From: CAZUZD01 sp964624465
GTDB taxonomy: Bacteria; Planctomycetota; Planctomycetia; Isosphaerales; Isosphaeraceae
Direction of reading: 5' to 3'
DNA: 27,082 bases
Assembly: GCA_964624465.1 (NCBI GenBank)
Contig: CAZUZD010000043.1
Coordinates: 1 to 27,082 of the forward strand
Part shown: positions 15,850 through 23,674 of the stretch, piece by piece
How the letters are laid out: each line of letters opens with the position of its first letter
Position numbering within the stretch: the stretch's first letter is position 1
Notes under the pieces: model-generated
The model's database searches: none
The model's input: the letters and a program-made list of their open reading frames with translations, nothing else
What the model was told of the DNA's origin: nothing
Program-made: the position numbers and the translations under genes

Positions 15850-17463
15850 ATGCCACGAATTCCGTCGCTCGTCGCGCTGATCCTGGCCGCGAGCCTCCAC
15901 CTGGTCGGCCTCGTCCGCTGCGACATCCCGTCGCAGGACGGTCTGGCGTTCATCCGCCAGGCGCAGGCGTACGTTCACCAGCCGTGGGAGACGGTCGTGC
16001 GCGACTCCGATCAGCATCCGCTGTATCCGGTCGCGATCGCCCTGCTCCACCCGGCCGTCGAACGCCTGGCCGGCGTCGGACCCGATTCCTGGCGAATTGC
16101 CGCTCAAGCGGTCGCCGTCTCCCTGGCGCTGCTGACTCTTGTCCCGCTGGCCGGCCTGACCCGACGCCTGTTCGGATCGCCCGTCGATGCCTGGGCCCTG
16201 CTGCTCTGGGTCGCGCTGCCGTTTCCGATGGCTGTCGGCCATGACACCCTGAGCGATGCCCCGGCGCTGTTCTGCCTGGCGATGGCCCTCTGGTGCGGCC
16301 AGCGGGCCTGGCAGGAGTCCAGTCGATTCGCGGCCCTGGCCTGCGGCGTCTTCGGCGGCCTGGGTTTTCTGGTCCGACCCGAGGCCGCGGTCGTGCCCCT
16401 CATCGTCGCGGCCGTCGCCTTCGGAGATCGCAGCCTGAGCTGGTGGAGCGAGCGCAACCGGCCGCAAATTCCTGCCGATCCTGCCCGAACGCCCGCCCTG
16501 AGGGGCCTGTTCCCTGGCCAGTTCGTCTGGGCGGTTGCCCTGCTCGCTCCATTGCTGATCACCGTCGCGGGTTACTCCACGGTGAAGGGCACGATCTCGA
16601 CCAAGCTTGTCTGGCGCGGATGGTCCGAGCCGATCGCGGCAGCGGGGGCGAAGCCTGTGGGGCACGCTCTGCCGACCGGCCTCGACGCTTCGACCTGGGA
16701 CTTCTCGCCCAAGGAGGAGGACGACCTGGGCCTGATCCGCTCCAACAGGCAGGCGATCGTCGAGCTCGGGCGAAACTGGGCGGCGGGGCTGGGCTGGGTG
16801 CTGGTCCCGCTCGGAGTGCTGGGCTGGGTGCGCGCCCGGCCGCAGTCCCGCACCCTGCTGCTCACGGCATTCCTCGCCTTCGAGGCCCTCATGCTGGTGG
16901 CGCACGGGCGCCGGGTGGGGTATCTCTCGGCCCGGCATGCGTTGCCGCTGGTGTTCGGCACCGTGCCCTGGGTCGCGGCCTACGTCCAGACCATGGCGCT
17001 GCGAATCGTGGCCTGGCGGACGGCCCGGTCTGCGCTGGGGAATCGCTTGGCCTGGGGGTTGGTGGGTCTGATTCTCCTGGTGGGCGTGTTCGTGCAGCTC
17101 CGATTGCCGGCCAGCCACGCCTCGCGGGCCGGGCATCGCGACGCGGGGCGCTGGATCGCCCGGGTCGCCGAGCCCGGCGAGGCCATCCTCGATACCCGGG
17201 GCTGGGCCTCGTTCGTCTCCAACTGCCGTGCGTACGACTACTGGCATGTCCGGCAGGCACTCACCGACGCCAGGCTCGGATATGTCGTGGTGGGCGCCGA
17301 CGAGCTGGAGGCGACCAGCCCCCGGGCCGAGACCTTGCGTGCGATCCTCGACTACAGCAGCTCGCTGGCCGCCACGTTCCCCGCGCCGGCGGGCATCCCC
17401 GGCCACGACGTCCTCGTCTACCGTTTCCGCCGCCCGGATTCGTGGGAGGGCCTGACCCGATGA
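15850..17463 (+). CDS. GT-C fold glycosyltransferase, GT39/ArnT-like integral membrane protein
   Basis: 537 residues with about 10 to 12 membrane helices. An N-terminal helix is followed by an outer loop with DIPSQDGLAF and, further on, DQHPLYPVAIAL, the acidic first-loop pattern of GT-C enzymes such as ArnT and the GT39 mannosyltransferases, which move a sugar from a polyprenyl-phosphate donor on the outer face. A later loop has RPEAAVVPL and basic residues; the last 100 residues after the final helix look soluble. ATG at 15850 was chosen (GGAGGG about 10 bases upstream); the ATG at 15805 would add a polar stretch before the first helix. The stop overlaps the kinase-like start by four bases (ATGA). 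Donor and acceptor cannot be read from sequence. Confidence 0.82.
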   Translation: MPRIPSLVALILAASLHLVGLVRCDIPSQDGLAFIRQAQAYVHQPWETVVRDSDQHPLYPVAIALLHPAVERLAGVGPDSWRIAAQAVAVSLALLTLVPLAGLTRRLFGSPVDAWALLLWVALPFPMAVGHDTLSDAPALFCLAMALWCGQRAWQESSRFAALACGVFGGLGFLVRPEAAVVPLIVAAVAFGDRSLSWWSERNRPQIPADPARTPALRGLFPGQFVWAVALLAPLLITVAGYSTVKGTISTKLVWRGWSEPIAAAGAKPVGHALPTGLDASTWDFSPKEEDDLGLIRSNRQAIVELGRNWAAGLGWVLVPLGVLGWVRARPQSRTLLLTAFLAFEALMLVAHGRRVGYLSARHALPLVFGTVPWVAAYVQTMALRIVAWRTARSALGNRLAWGLVGLILLVGVFVQLRLPASHASRAGHRDAGRWIARVAEPGEAILDTRGWASFVSNCRAYDYWHVRQALTDARLGYVVVGADELEATSPRAETLRAILDYSSSLAATFPAPAGIPGHDVLVYRFRRPDSWEGLTR

Positions 17464-18314
17464 GCCCCAGCCCGGACCCGCACGCGACCCGCTCCCGATC
17501 GGACGCCCGCCCCGGCTGGACCTGGGTGGCCGCGCCGTTCCGCGACCAGCTGCCCGAGGACCTCACCGACACGGTCATGTCGCTGCGGACCGACGACCGT
17601 TTCCACGCCAAGCAGAACCGCTCGACGGGCCGGTTCCGCTTCGACTCGCCCCGCGGCCCGCTCTCGGTCTACCTCAAGCGACACATCGGGGACCCCGGCC
17701 CGTCGCGGGCTTCGGTTCGCTGGTGGCGCCGGACGGGCCGGAGCCCGGCGGCCGTCGAGTGGGCGCACCTGGAGTCGTTGCGCCGCCTGCACATTGCCGT
17801 CCCCGCCCCGGTGGCCGTGGGCGAGCGGATCGGTGACGGGACGGCGGTCGACAGCTTCCTGATGGTCGCCGAGCTGGTCGGCCAGAAGGAGCTCAACGAG
17901 GCCCTGCCGCTGCTGCGCGACCGGCTGGACCGGGACGCCTTCGAGCGGCTGAAGCGGGCGATCGTCCGCCAGATGGCGGGGGTCGCGGCCCGGCTGCACA
18001 ACGACCGGCTCTATCACAACGACTTCTATCTGTGCCACTTCTTCGTGACCGTCGACCCGCAGCCCGACGCCTCGGGCGCGGTCACCTTGATCGACCTGCA
18101 CCGCCTGGCGCGGCACCGCTGGCTGCGGCCGCTGTACCGGTCGAAGGACCTGGGGCAGCTGCTGTACTCGATGGACGGTGTGCCGGGGATCGGTCCCCGG
18201 GACGCCTGGCGGTTCTGGGCCGAGTACCGGCGGCAGGCGGGGCTGGGGCGCCGATCGTGGCAGCTCGCCCTGGTGCGATTTCGGGCGGCGCGGTACCGAC
18301 ATCACAGCCGCTGA
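17460..18314 (+). CDS. Lipopolysaccharide kinase-like protein (WaaP/KdkA family)
   Basis: 284 residues with a protein-kinase-like fold. K73 in VYLKRH fits the ATP-binding Lys and E100 the pairing Glu. The catalytic loop reads LYHNDFYLCHF with D188, and the metal-binding Asp is D212 in LIDLHR. HNDxYxxHF and LIDLHR are typical of the Kdo/WaaP family, which phosphorylates heptose or Kdo in the LPS inner core on the cytoplasmic side. The ATG overlaps the preceding stop (ATGA), and a GT4 of WaaG type follows 31 bases later; WaaG and WaaP are neighbours in proteobacterial LPS core loci, so the context supports a glycolipid-core role. The acceptor in this organism is unknown. Confidence 0.87.
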   Translation: MSPSPDPHATRSRSDARPGWTWVAAPFRDQLPEDLTDTVMSLRTDDRFHAKQNRSTGRFRFDSPRGPLSVYLKRHIGDPGPSRASVRWWRRTGRSPAAVEWAHLESLRRLHIAVPAPVAVGERIGDGTAVDSFLMVAELVGQKELNEALPLLRDRLDRDAFERLKRAIVRQMAGVAARLHNDRLYHNDFYLCHFFVTVDPQPDASGAVTLIDLHRLARHRWLRPLYRSKDLGQLLYSMDGVPGIGPRDAWRFWAEYRRQAGLGRRSWQLALVRFRAARYRHHSR

Positions 18315-18345
18315 GGTGGTCCACGGGGCAGGGGGGATGGTGCGG

Positions 18346-19593
18346 ATGCGACTGGCCTTGATCCACCGGCAGATCGACCCCTCGCGCGGCGGGGCCGAGA
18401 CGTACGTCGTCGACCTGGCCGCCCGGCTGATCGCCGGCGGCCACAGCGTCGACGTCGTCACCAGCGGCTGGGCCGACGGGGCCATCCCGGAGGGCGTGGG
18501 CCTCGTCCGCGTCCCGACCGGCGCCCGGACCCGCCTGGGCGCCATCTGGCGGTTCGGGGTCGAGTCGGAGCGCACCCTGCGCGCCCTCGGCGACCGCTAC
18601 GACTGCACGATCGGCTTCATCAACACATGGCACCAGGACATCCTCATCCCCCAGGGGGGCGTGCACCCGGCCAGCCTGGCCGCCAACGCCCGCCGATTCG
18701 GGCCGGTGGCCCGTTCGCTGTATGTACTGAGCAAGCGGGTGAACCCCAAGAGCTGGGGGCTGTACCGGGCCATCGAGCGCCGTCAGTTCGACCCGGCCCG
18801 CTCCACCCGCTACGTCGCCGTCAGCCAGATGGTCCGGCGCGACCTGATGCACCACTGGCGGGTCGACCCGGACCGGATCACCGTCGTTCCGAACGCGATC
18901 GACCCCGACCGCATGGCCTTGCCCGACGCCGCCGCCGTCCGGAGCGAGTTCCGCCGCGCCCAGGGGCTGGCCGACACGGACACGGCCGGCCTGTTCATCG
19001 CCCACAACTTCCGCCTGAAGGGCCTGGCCCCGCTGCTGGAGGCCCTGGCCCGGCGGCGACTGGGTGAGCAGGGCGATCGCTCGCTGCACCTGCTCGTCTG
19101 CGGCGGCGGCCAGATCCCGCCGTTCCGGCGGCTCGCCGAGTCGCTGGGCGTGGGGGACGCCGTGCGCTTCCTCGGCCGCGTGCCGGACGTGCGGGTCGCC
19201 TACCACGGGGCCGATTTTCACATCCTGCCGACGTACTATGACCCCTGCTCGCTGGTCGTCTTCGAGGCGATGGCGTGCGGCCTGCCCGTGATCACGACCC
19301 GCTGCAACGGGGCCGGCGAGCTGATCGTCCCCGGCGAGCACGGCTTCGTGGTTGACCGACCGGACGACGTGGCGGGGCTCGCCGAGGCGCTCGGTCGGAT
19401 GGCCGACCCGGTCGCCCGTCGCGAGATGGCCTGGCAGGCGACGCGACTCGGTCAGGAGCAGTCAATGGACCGGCATGTGGGCCGTCTGGTCGCGCTCTGC
19501 GAGCAGGTGGCCGCGAGTCGGAGGACGGTGCCGGCCCCGGCGGGTCTGGGCCGTGGCGTGCGTGCGGGACAGCCGCTCAATCCCGGCCGCTGA
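18346..19593 (+). CDS. GT4 glycosyltransferase, WaaG-like
   Basis: 415 residues, two Rossmann domains of the GT-B fold. The N-terminus MRLALIHRQIDPSRGGAE is the acceptor-domain opening seen in GT4 enzymes. NFRLKG with K225 is the donor phosphate site. The C-terminal donor motif reads YYDPCSLVVFEAMACGLP: the usual Glu-x7-Glu pair is here D299 and E307. Retaining GT4 enzymes use nucleotide sugars in the cytoplasm; WaaG adds the first outer-core glucose to LPS. ATG at 18346 is favoured because a G-run lies nine bases upstream and the protein then starts on its first strand; ATG at 18337 directly abuts the G-run. The last 35 residues are Pro/Gly/Arg-rich and probably disordered. It follows the WaaP-like kinase, supporting a shared glycolipid pathway. 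Confidence 0.88.
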   Translation: MRLALIHRQIDPSRGGAETYVVDLAARLIAGGHSVDVVTSGWADGAIPEGVGLVRVPTGARTRLGAIWRFGVESERTLRALGDRYDCTIGFINTWHQDILIPQGGVHPASLAANARRFGPVARSLYVLSKRVNPKSWGLYRAIERRQFDPARSTRYVAVSQMVRRDLMHHWRVDPDRITVVPNAIDPDRMALPDAAAVRSEFRRAQGLADTDTAGLFIAHNFRLKGLAPLLEALARRRLGEQGDRSLHLLVCGGGQIPPFRRLAESLGVGDAVRFLGRVPDVRVAYHGADFHILPTYYDPCSLVVFEAMACGLPVITTRCNGAGELIVPGEHGFVVDRPDDVAGLAEALGRMADPVARREMAWQATRLGQEQSMDRHVGRLVALCEQVAASRRTVPAPAGLGRGVRAGQPLNPGR

Positions 19594-19625
19594 GGCCGGA
19601 GTCGGATCGGATCAGGAGGCCCCCG

Positions 19626-20375
19626 ATGAAACAGGCGATCATCCTCGCCGGCGGTCGCGGCACGCGGCTCAAGCCGTTCACGCACGTCTTCCCCAAGCCG
19701 CTGATGCCGCTGGGCGAGGACAACCCGATGCCGATCCTCGAGGTCGTGCTCCGGCAGCTCGTGCGCGACGGCTTCGGCGACGTCACGATCATTACCGGCT
19801 ACCTCACCGAGTACATCGAGACCTTCTGCGGCGACGGCCGCCGCTTCGGCGCCCACATCCGCTACCGCCGCGAGGTCAGCCCGCTCGGCACCGCCGGCGG
19901 CCTCACGCTCGTGGATCGGCCCCGCGACCCGGCGCTGATCCTCAACGGCGACATCCTCACGACGCTCGACTTCGGCGCCATGCACCGCGATCACTGCGCC
20001 AGCGGCGCAGCGGCCACGATCGCGGTGTTCCCGCGCGAGGTCAAAATTGACTTCGGCGTGCTGGAGTTCGACGAGTCGACCCGCGTGCTGTCCGAGTACC
20101 GCGAGAAGCCGGTCTTCAAGTTCGAGGTGAGCATGGGCGTCTACGCCCTCGACCCCTCGGCCTGGGACCTGCTCCAGCCGGGCGAGCCGCTGGGCATGCC
20201 CGACCTGCTCGAAGCCCTCCGCACCTCGGGCCGCCCCGTGCGCGGGTTCCGCCAGGAGTGCGAGTGGCTCGACATCGGCCGCCACGACGACTACGCCCTG
20301 GCCAACGAGATCTTCCAGGCGCGGCGTGCCGCGTTTCTGGGAACCACCGAACGACCCCGCCTGAAGATCGGGTGA
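19626..20375 (+). CDS. Sugar-1-phosphate nucleotidyltransferase
   Basis: 249 residues. The nucleotide-binding loop LAGGRGTRLKP (7-17), FPKPLMPL (22-29), EVSPLGTAGGL (83-93) and LNGDILT with metal-binding D109 identify the NTP-transferase family that makes NDP-sugars from sugar-1-phosphate and NTP. The size and the GTAGGL and NGD motifs fit small mannose-1-phosphate or heptose-1-phosphate guanylyltransferases or glucose-1-phosphate uridylyl/thymidylyltransferases; I cannot choose among them. GGAGG lies 6 bases before the ATG. Its place between the WaaG-like transferase and PlsY suggests it supplies the activated sugar for this gene run. Confidence 0.88.
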   Translation: MKQAIILAGGRGTRLKPFTHVFPKPLMPLGEDNPMPILEVVLRQLVRDGFGDVTIITGYLTEYIETFCGDGRRFGAHIRYRREVSPLGTAGGLTLVDRPRDPALILNGDILTTLDFGAMHRDHCASGAAATIAVFPREVKIDFGVLEFDESTRVLSEYREKPVFKFEVSMGVYALDPSAWDLLQPGEPLGMPDLLEALRTSGRPVRGFRQECEWLDIGRHDDYALANEIFQARRAAFLGTTERPRLKIG

Positions 20376-20382
20376 GCCCGCG

Positions 20383-22116
20383 ATGAATCCCCCTGTGCTC
20401 GCGTCCGGCCTCGTGCTCCTGGGTTACCTCATCGGGGCCATCCCCACCGCCTACCTGCTGGTCAAGGCCCGCACCGGTCAGGACATCCGCGCGCTCGGCT
20501 CGGGCAATGTCGGCGCCACCAACGCCGGCCGCGCTCTCGGGCGGTGGGCCTTCTGGGTCGTGTTCGTCGTCGATCTGCTCAAGGGGCTCGTCCCCACGGC
20601 GCTGCTGCCCGCCCTGGCCACGGACCATGCCGGGATGAGCGAGGCGACTCTCCGGGTCCTGGTCGGCGTTGCAACGATCCTGGGACACAACTTCCCGGTC
20701 TACCTGGGCTTCCGCGGCGGCAAGGGGGTCGCGACCAGCCTGGGCGCGGTCCTGGCGATCGATCCGGTGGCCGCCGGGGTGGCTGCGCTGGTCTTCGGGC
20801 TGGGCCTGGCGGTGACCCGCATCGTCTCGATCTCCTCGATCGTCGGGGCCTTCGCCTTCAGCATCACCCATTTTGCCCGCACCGCGAGGCCCTGGGACCC
20901 CGGCCACTGGCCCACGAGCGTCGCCCTGCTGGCCCTGCTCGGGCTGATCCTGTTCCGGCACCGGGCGAACCTGAAGCGGCTGATGGCCGGCACCGAGCCG
21001 AAAATCGGGACCCGGGCCTCGGCCGGCTCGCCGCCAAGGGGCTTCGTCCGGCTGGGCCTCGCGGCCGGACTGACGGTGCTGTCCCTGCTGGGTGTCTGGG
21101 GTGGAGGCCGGTTGCTCCAGCCGGCCGTGATGGAGTGCGCCGGGCTGCGATTCCAGACCCTCTGCCGGGTCCAGACCGGCCATCAGCGGGCCGAACGGCT
21201 CTGCTTCCTAGACGCCGGTCGACAGCTCGCCGTCGCCTGCCCGCGGTACGATCGCGTGGTGCTCTACCACGTCACCGACGTCCCCGCCCTCACCCTCTCC
21301 CGGGAACTCCGCGTCGAGGGGAAGCCTGTCGCCCTGGCCGCGACCCGCGACCACCTGATCATCCTCCAGCGCCCGAGCGGGGACGCCAGGCACCTGGAGC
21401 CCGGTTTCCTGCAAGTCTACGACTTCCGCACCGAACGGCTGGGCCCCCGCGTGCCGGTGGGCTATGACCCGGACGACGTCGCCTTCGTCGAGGACGGCCG
21501 CTGGGCCCTGGTCCTCCTCTCGGGCCGCGCCGAGGGGGAGCACAATCGGCCGGCGCCGTCAGTGATCGCCCTGAACCTGAGCGATCCCGATGCGCCCGAG
21601 ATCGTGGACGCCCTGACCCTCGACGAGGCGTCCGGCGATCCCTGGCGGCTCCTGCCCGGCGCCGATGGCCGCTCGGCGACGGTTCTGTTCAATGAGGGCA
21701 AATCCGCCGGTCGAGTCGATTTCCGCGCAGCCGGCGATCTGGCCTCCACCCATCCCCGACTCACCACCGCCGAGCCCCAGACCGATCTGTCCGGCTCGAC
21801 CCGGACCGGACCGCCGCCCGAATTGCTGGATCGCGCCAGCGACTGGACCTCGATCGAGGCGATGGCATCCCGCTCGGCCTCGGAGATCGCTCCGGCCGAG
21901 ACACTCACCTTGCTGGCGCGACGGGGCGGCTCGGTCCTCGAGCTCTACGGCCCCGACTCCGGATCCCCGCTCGGCGTCCTGCCCCTGCGGGGTCCCTTCC
22001 GGCTGGGTCAGTCGCAGCCCATGGGTGTCGACTGGAACTCTGACCGCCAACTGGTCGCCGTTGCCGACCGCACCGGCGGGGTCCACCTGATCCAGGTCGT
22101 CCCCGGGTCCCGCTGA
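20383..22116 (+). CDS. plsY: PlsY glycerol-3-phosphate acyltransferase fused to an extracytoplasmic propeller-like domain
   Basis: 577 residues; PlsY proteins are normally about 200. Residues 1-209 are a full PlsY: GSGNVGATN (39-47), GHNFPVYLGFRGGKGVAT (101-118), SISSIVGA (149-156) and the usual C-terminal basic end FRHRANLKRLMAG. PlsY moves an acyl group from acyl-phosphate (made by PlsX) to glycerol-3-phosphate, giving lysophosphatidic acid. A short linker, then an extra membrane helix (about 221-240) and 335 further residues follow in the same frame. That part has repeated strand-turn units such as YDPDDVAFVEDGRWALVLLSG and QPMGVDWNSDRQLVAVADRT, like YVTN or WD40-type propeller blades. PlsY ends in the cytoplasm, so one more helix would put the propeller outside. 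ATG at 20383 is 7 bases after the previous stop. Confidence 0.92.
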   Translation: MNPPVLASGLVLLGYLIGAIPTAYLLVKARTGQDIRALGSGNVGATNAGRALGRWAFWVVFVVDLLKGLVPTALLPALATDHAGMSEATLRVLVGVATILGHNFPVYLGFRGGKGVATSLGAVLAIDPVAAGVAALVFGLGLAVTRIVSISSIVGAFAFSITHFARTARPWDPGHWPTSVALLALLGLILFRHRANLKRLMAGTEPKIGTRASAGSPPRGFVRLGLAAGLTVLSLLGVWGGGRLLQPAVMECAGLRFQTLCRVQTGHQRAERLCFLDAGRQLAVACPRYDRVVLYHVTDVPALTLSRELRVEGKPVALAATRDHLIILQRPSGDARHLEPGFLQVYDFRTERLGPRVPVGYDPDDVAFVEDGRWALVLLSGRAEGEHNRPAPSVIALNLSDPDAPEIVDALTLDEASGDPWRLLPGADGRSATVLFNEGKSAGRVDFRAAGDLASTHPRLTTAEPQTDLSGSTRTGPPPELLDRASDWTSIEAMASRSASEIAPAETLTLLARRGGSVLELYGPDSGSPLGVLPLRGPFRLGQSQPMGVDWNSDRQLVAVADRTGGVHLIQVVPGSR

Positions 22117-22143
22117 TCCGACTCCCCGGCAGCACGACCGACG

Positions 22144-22165
22144 ATTCCGTTTAATTAAACGGAAT
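22144..22165. repeat. 22-bp perfect palindrome
   Basis: ATTCCGTTTAA followed at once by its exact reverse complement, with TTAATTAA at the centre. It is by far the most AT-rich block in a GC-rich neighbourhood and lies 28 bases after the plsY stop and 112 bases before the 77-aa gene. It sits just upstream of promoter-like boxes (TTGCGG at 22170-22175, 16 bases, TACACT at 22192-22197). A dimeric-repressor operator fits this position; a weak AT-rich terminator stem is possible, but there is no U-tract after it. Confidence 0.75.
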
Positions 22166-22256
22166 GCGGTTGCGGCTGGCGCCCTGGCATATACACTTGA
22201 GCCGGGGTGCGGGGCCAGCCGGTCGCCGGGGCGGTGGGACGAGGGCCGGAGGCAAC

Positions 22257-22490
22257 ATGCACGTGCCGTGGGACGGGACCGGGGACCGGGATCGGATCGG
22301 ACGGCGGACGCCCTCCCACCGGCCGTCGGTGGCGGGCGAGGCGGTTGCTGCGGTGGGGCACTGGCGGATCAACGGGCACCCGGCGCGGGTGCTGGTGTGG
22401 ACCGCGGAGCAGTGGGACCGCCTCGAACGCCGGCCGATCGACGCCCAGTACCTGGCCTGCGGCGTCTGGTGCGCGCTCCGGGTCGACTGA
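22257..22490 (+). CDS. 77-residue conserved-looking hypothetical protein
   Basis: Function not recognised. The start is ATG at 22257 with a strong ribosome site (GGAGG four bases upstream), which argues for real translation. Residues 1-30 are polar and probably disordered; from about residue 31 a compact part begins (VGHWRINGHPARVLVWTAEQW), ending in YLACGVWCALRVD with a CxxxC pair. Two strands plus a helix would fit. There is no signal peptide or membrane helix. It lies downstream of the palindrome and possible promoter at 22144-22197 and ends 12 bases from the convergent KaiC-like gene. Confidence 0.6.
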   Translation: MHVPWDGTGDRDRIGRRTPSHRPSVAGEAVAAVGHWRINGHPARVLVWTAEQWDRLERRPIDAQYLACGVWCALRVD

Positions 22491-22502
22491 GGTGGGCCGG
22501 GC

Positions 22503-23387
22503 TCAGGCCGTGAAGCTCGGGCCCTGGTCGGTCATCCGGTAGACCAGCGGTTCGTCCCGGCAGTAGCTGCCGCGATGCTTGGCGATGAAGAGCGCCCGCT
22601 CCTGCCGGCCGTCGCGGGGGGCCCGGCCCATCAGGATGATCGTGTTCGCGTTCGAGAAGAGGTCGCCCTCGTCGATCGGGAGCCGCTGGAGCTCGTCGAG
22701 CAGGACGTGCGGGGTGGTGTACAGGACCAGGCAGCCGACCGCCTCGGAGCGGTACCGGTGGGCCTCGATCTGCGCCAGGTGCTCGCGGTAGAGCTCGCGG
22801 AACAGCTCGCGGGCGGCCCAGTCGTCGCTCTTGCGGATGAGGTGATGGTACAGGTATTCGAGCAGCTCGATCTGGATCGAGTCGCTCATGCGGTGGGTCG
22901 GCTCGATGCCGTCGAAGACGATCCGGCGGGTGCCGTGCGCCAGGTGGGTGTACAGGAACCCGCCGGCGGTGCGGAGCAGCCGGGCCAGGTCGCTCTTCCA
23001 GGCGTGCCACTGGTCGGCGTCGAGGTCGCGGCGGGTCACGCGGCGACCGTCCTTCGGGAGACCGTCGAAGAGCCGGCCGACGCGATTGGCCGTGTCCCAG
23101 ACCCCGGCCGGCCCGGTCCAGTCCTCGGCGGCCCAGCGGTCGATGTGCCAGCCTAGCTGCTCGGCGGCGTAGGGGATGTGATTCTGGTCGTCGCCCCGGG
23201 TCGTGAGGTCGAAGACGATCCCGGGCTGGCCCTCGGCGGCCTGGCCCTGGTGGGCCCAGCGCAGGCCGAGCTGGGTCTTGCCGATTCCGGTGGCGCCGGC
23301 GACGACCGTGAGCTTGCCGGGGAGCAGTCCACCGCCGAGCGCCTCGTCGAGGGCGGGCAGTCCGAAGATCAGTCGTGGCGACGCCAT
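22503..23387 (-). CDS. KaiC/RecA-like single-domain ATPase
   Basis: 294 residues. FGLPALDEALGGGLLPGKLTVVAG leads to Walker A GATGIGKT (31-38), the opening typical of KaiC and RadA-like proteins. Walker B is RRIVFD (154-159). The C-terminal part has IAKHRGSYCRDEPLVYRMTDQG, like the KaiC Lys-x-Arg-Gly-Ser strand and closing ITDxG motif. After the second strand, where KaiC has two catalytic Glu residues, this protein reads FDLTTRGDDQNH, so the acidic residues are displaced. A helical insertion of about 80 residues (160-240), with many His, Arg and Tyr residues, is unusual. Classical KaiC has two such domains; this one has one, as in archaeal-type KaiC-like regulators. It is cytoplasmic; its role is probably signalling or regulation, but the target is unknown. 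No clear ribosome site precedes the ATG. Confidence 0.82.
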   Translation of the reverse strand: MASPRLIFGLPALDEALGGGLLPGKLTVVAGATGIGKTQLGLRWAHQGQAAEGQPGIVFDLTTRGDDQNHIPYAAEQLGWHIDRWAAEDWTGPAGVWDTANRVGRLFDGLPKDGRRVTRRDLDADQWHAWKSDLARLLRTAGGFLYTHLAHGTRRIVFDGIEPTHRMSDSIQIELLEYLYHHLIRKSDDWAARELFRELYREHLAQIEAHRYRSEAVGCLVLYTTPHVLLDELQRLPIDEGDLFSNANTIILMGRAPRDGRQERALFIAKHRGSYCRDEPLVYRMTDQGPSFTA

Positions 23388-23452
23388 GAGTTCGGTTCTG
23401 GTGAGTCAGCGGGGCGGGAGTCAATCCGGGCAGACGCGGCCCGATCGGCGAG

Positions 23453-23481
23453 AGTCTAGCAAGTTCCGAATCGCGCCGCAG
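23453..23481 (-). promoter_or_regulatory. Candidate promoter for the KaiC-like gene
   Basis: Read on the minus strand: CTGCGG (23481-23476), a 17-base spacer and TAGACT (23458-23453), 66 bases before the ATG at 23387. The -10 is identical to the box before the ABC-2 unit. Confidence 0.4.
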
Positions 23482-23498
23482 GGCCCGGCATGCTGGGT

Positions 23499-23535
23499 TA
23501 TGATGAGGGAGTCCCCGGGATGCGAGGCCCGGGAC
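23499..23535 (+). promoter_or_regulatory. Candidate -10 box and 5' hairpin before the phosphohexomutase
   Basis: TATGAT (5 of 6 to TATAAT) at 23499-23504 has no good -35 at 16-18 bases. Where a transcript would start, 23511-23535 can form a stem: GTCC(C)CGGG with CCCGGGAC, loop ATGCGAGG. The stem would sit at the mRNA 5' end, about 140 bases before the ATG. Confidence 0.35.
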
Positions 23536-23674
23536 CGCCACGAGTTCGACAACGCCCGATCCGGTCCCTGCGATCGACGGACCCCGACCGATGGCACGCG
23601 ATGGGGCGTGCCGGGGGGCCTGTAGTCCGTTCCGGAGTTGTGGCGGGTGGGCCGACCACCGGGGAGCAGGTTCG

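Noticed and set aside
13945..17406. 1153-codon open frame on the minus strand
   Set aside because: It is antisense to the ABC permease and GT-C gene, is rich in Gln, His, Arg and Asp with no domain motifs, and crosses a promoter and intergenic gap. Typical of mirror frames in GC-rich DNA.
20371..20385. PlsY extension as a frameshift or missed-stop artefact
   Set aside because: The frame is continuous with normal codon use, and the extension begins with a sensible linker and membrane helix. It still needs comparison with relatives.
22144..22165. Palindrome as a phage/integron attachment site or IS end
   Set aside because: No integrase or transposase gene is nearby, no direct-repeat duplication flanks it, and no second copy is seen in the window.
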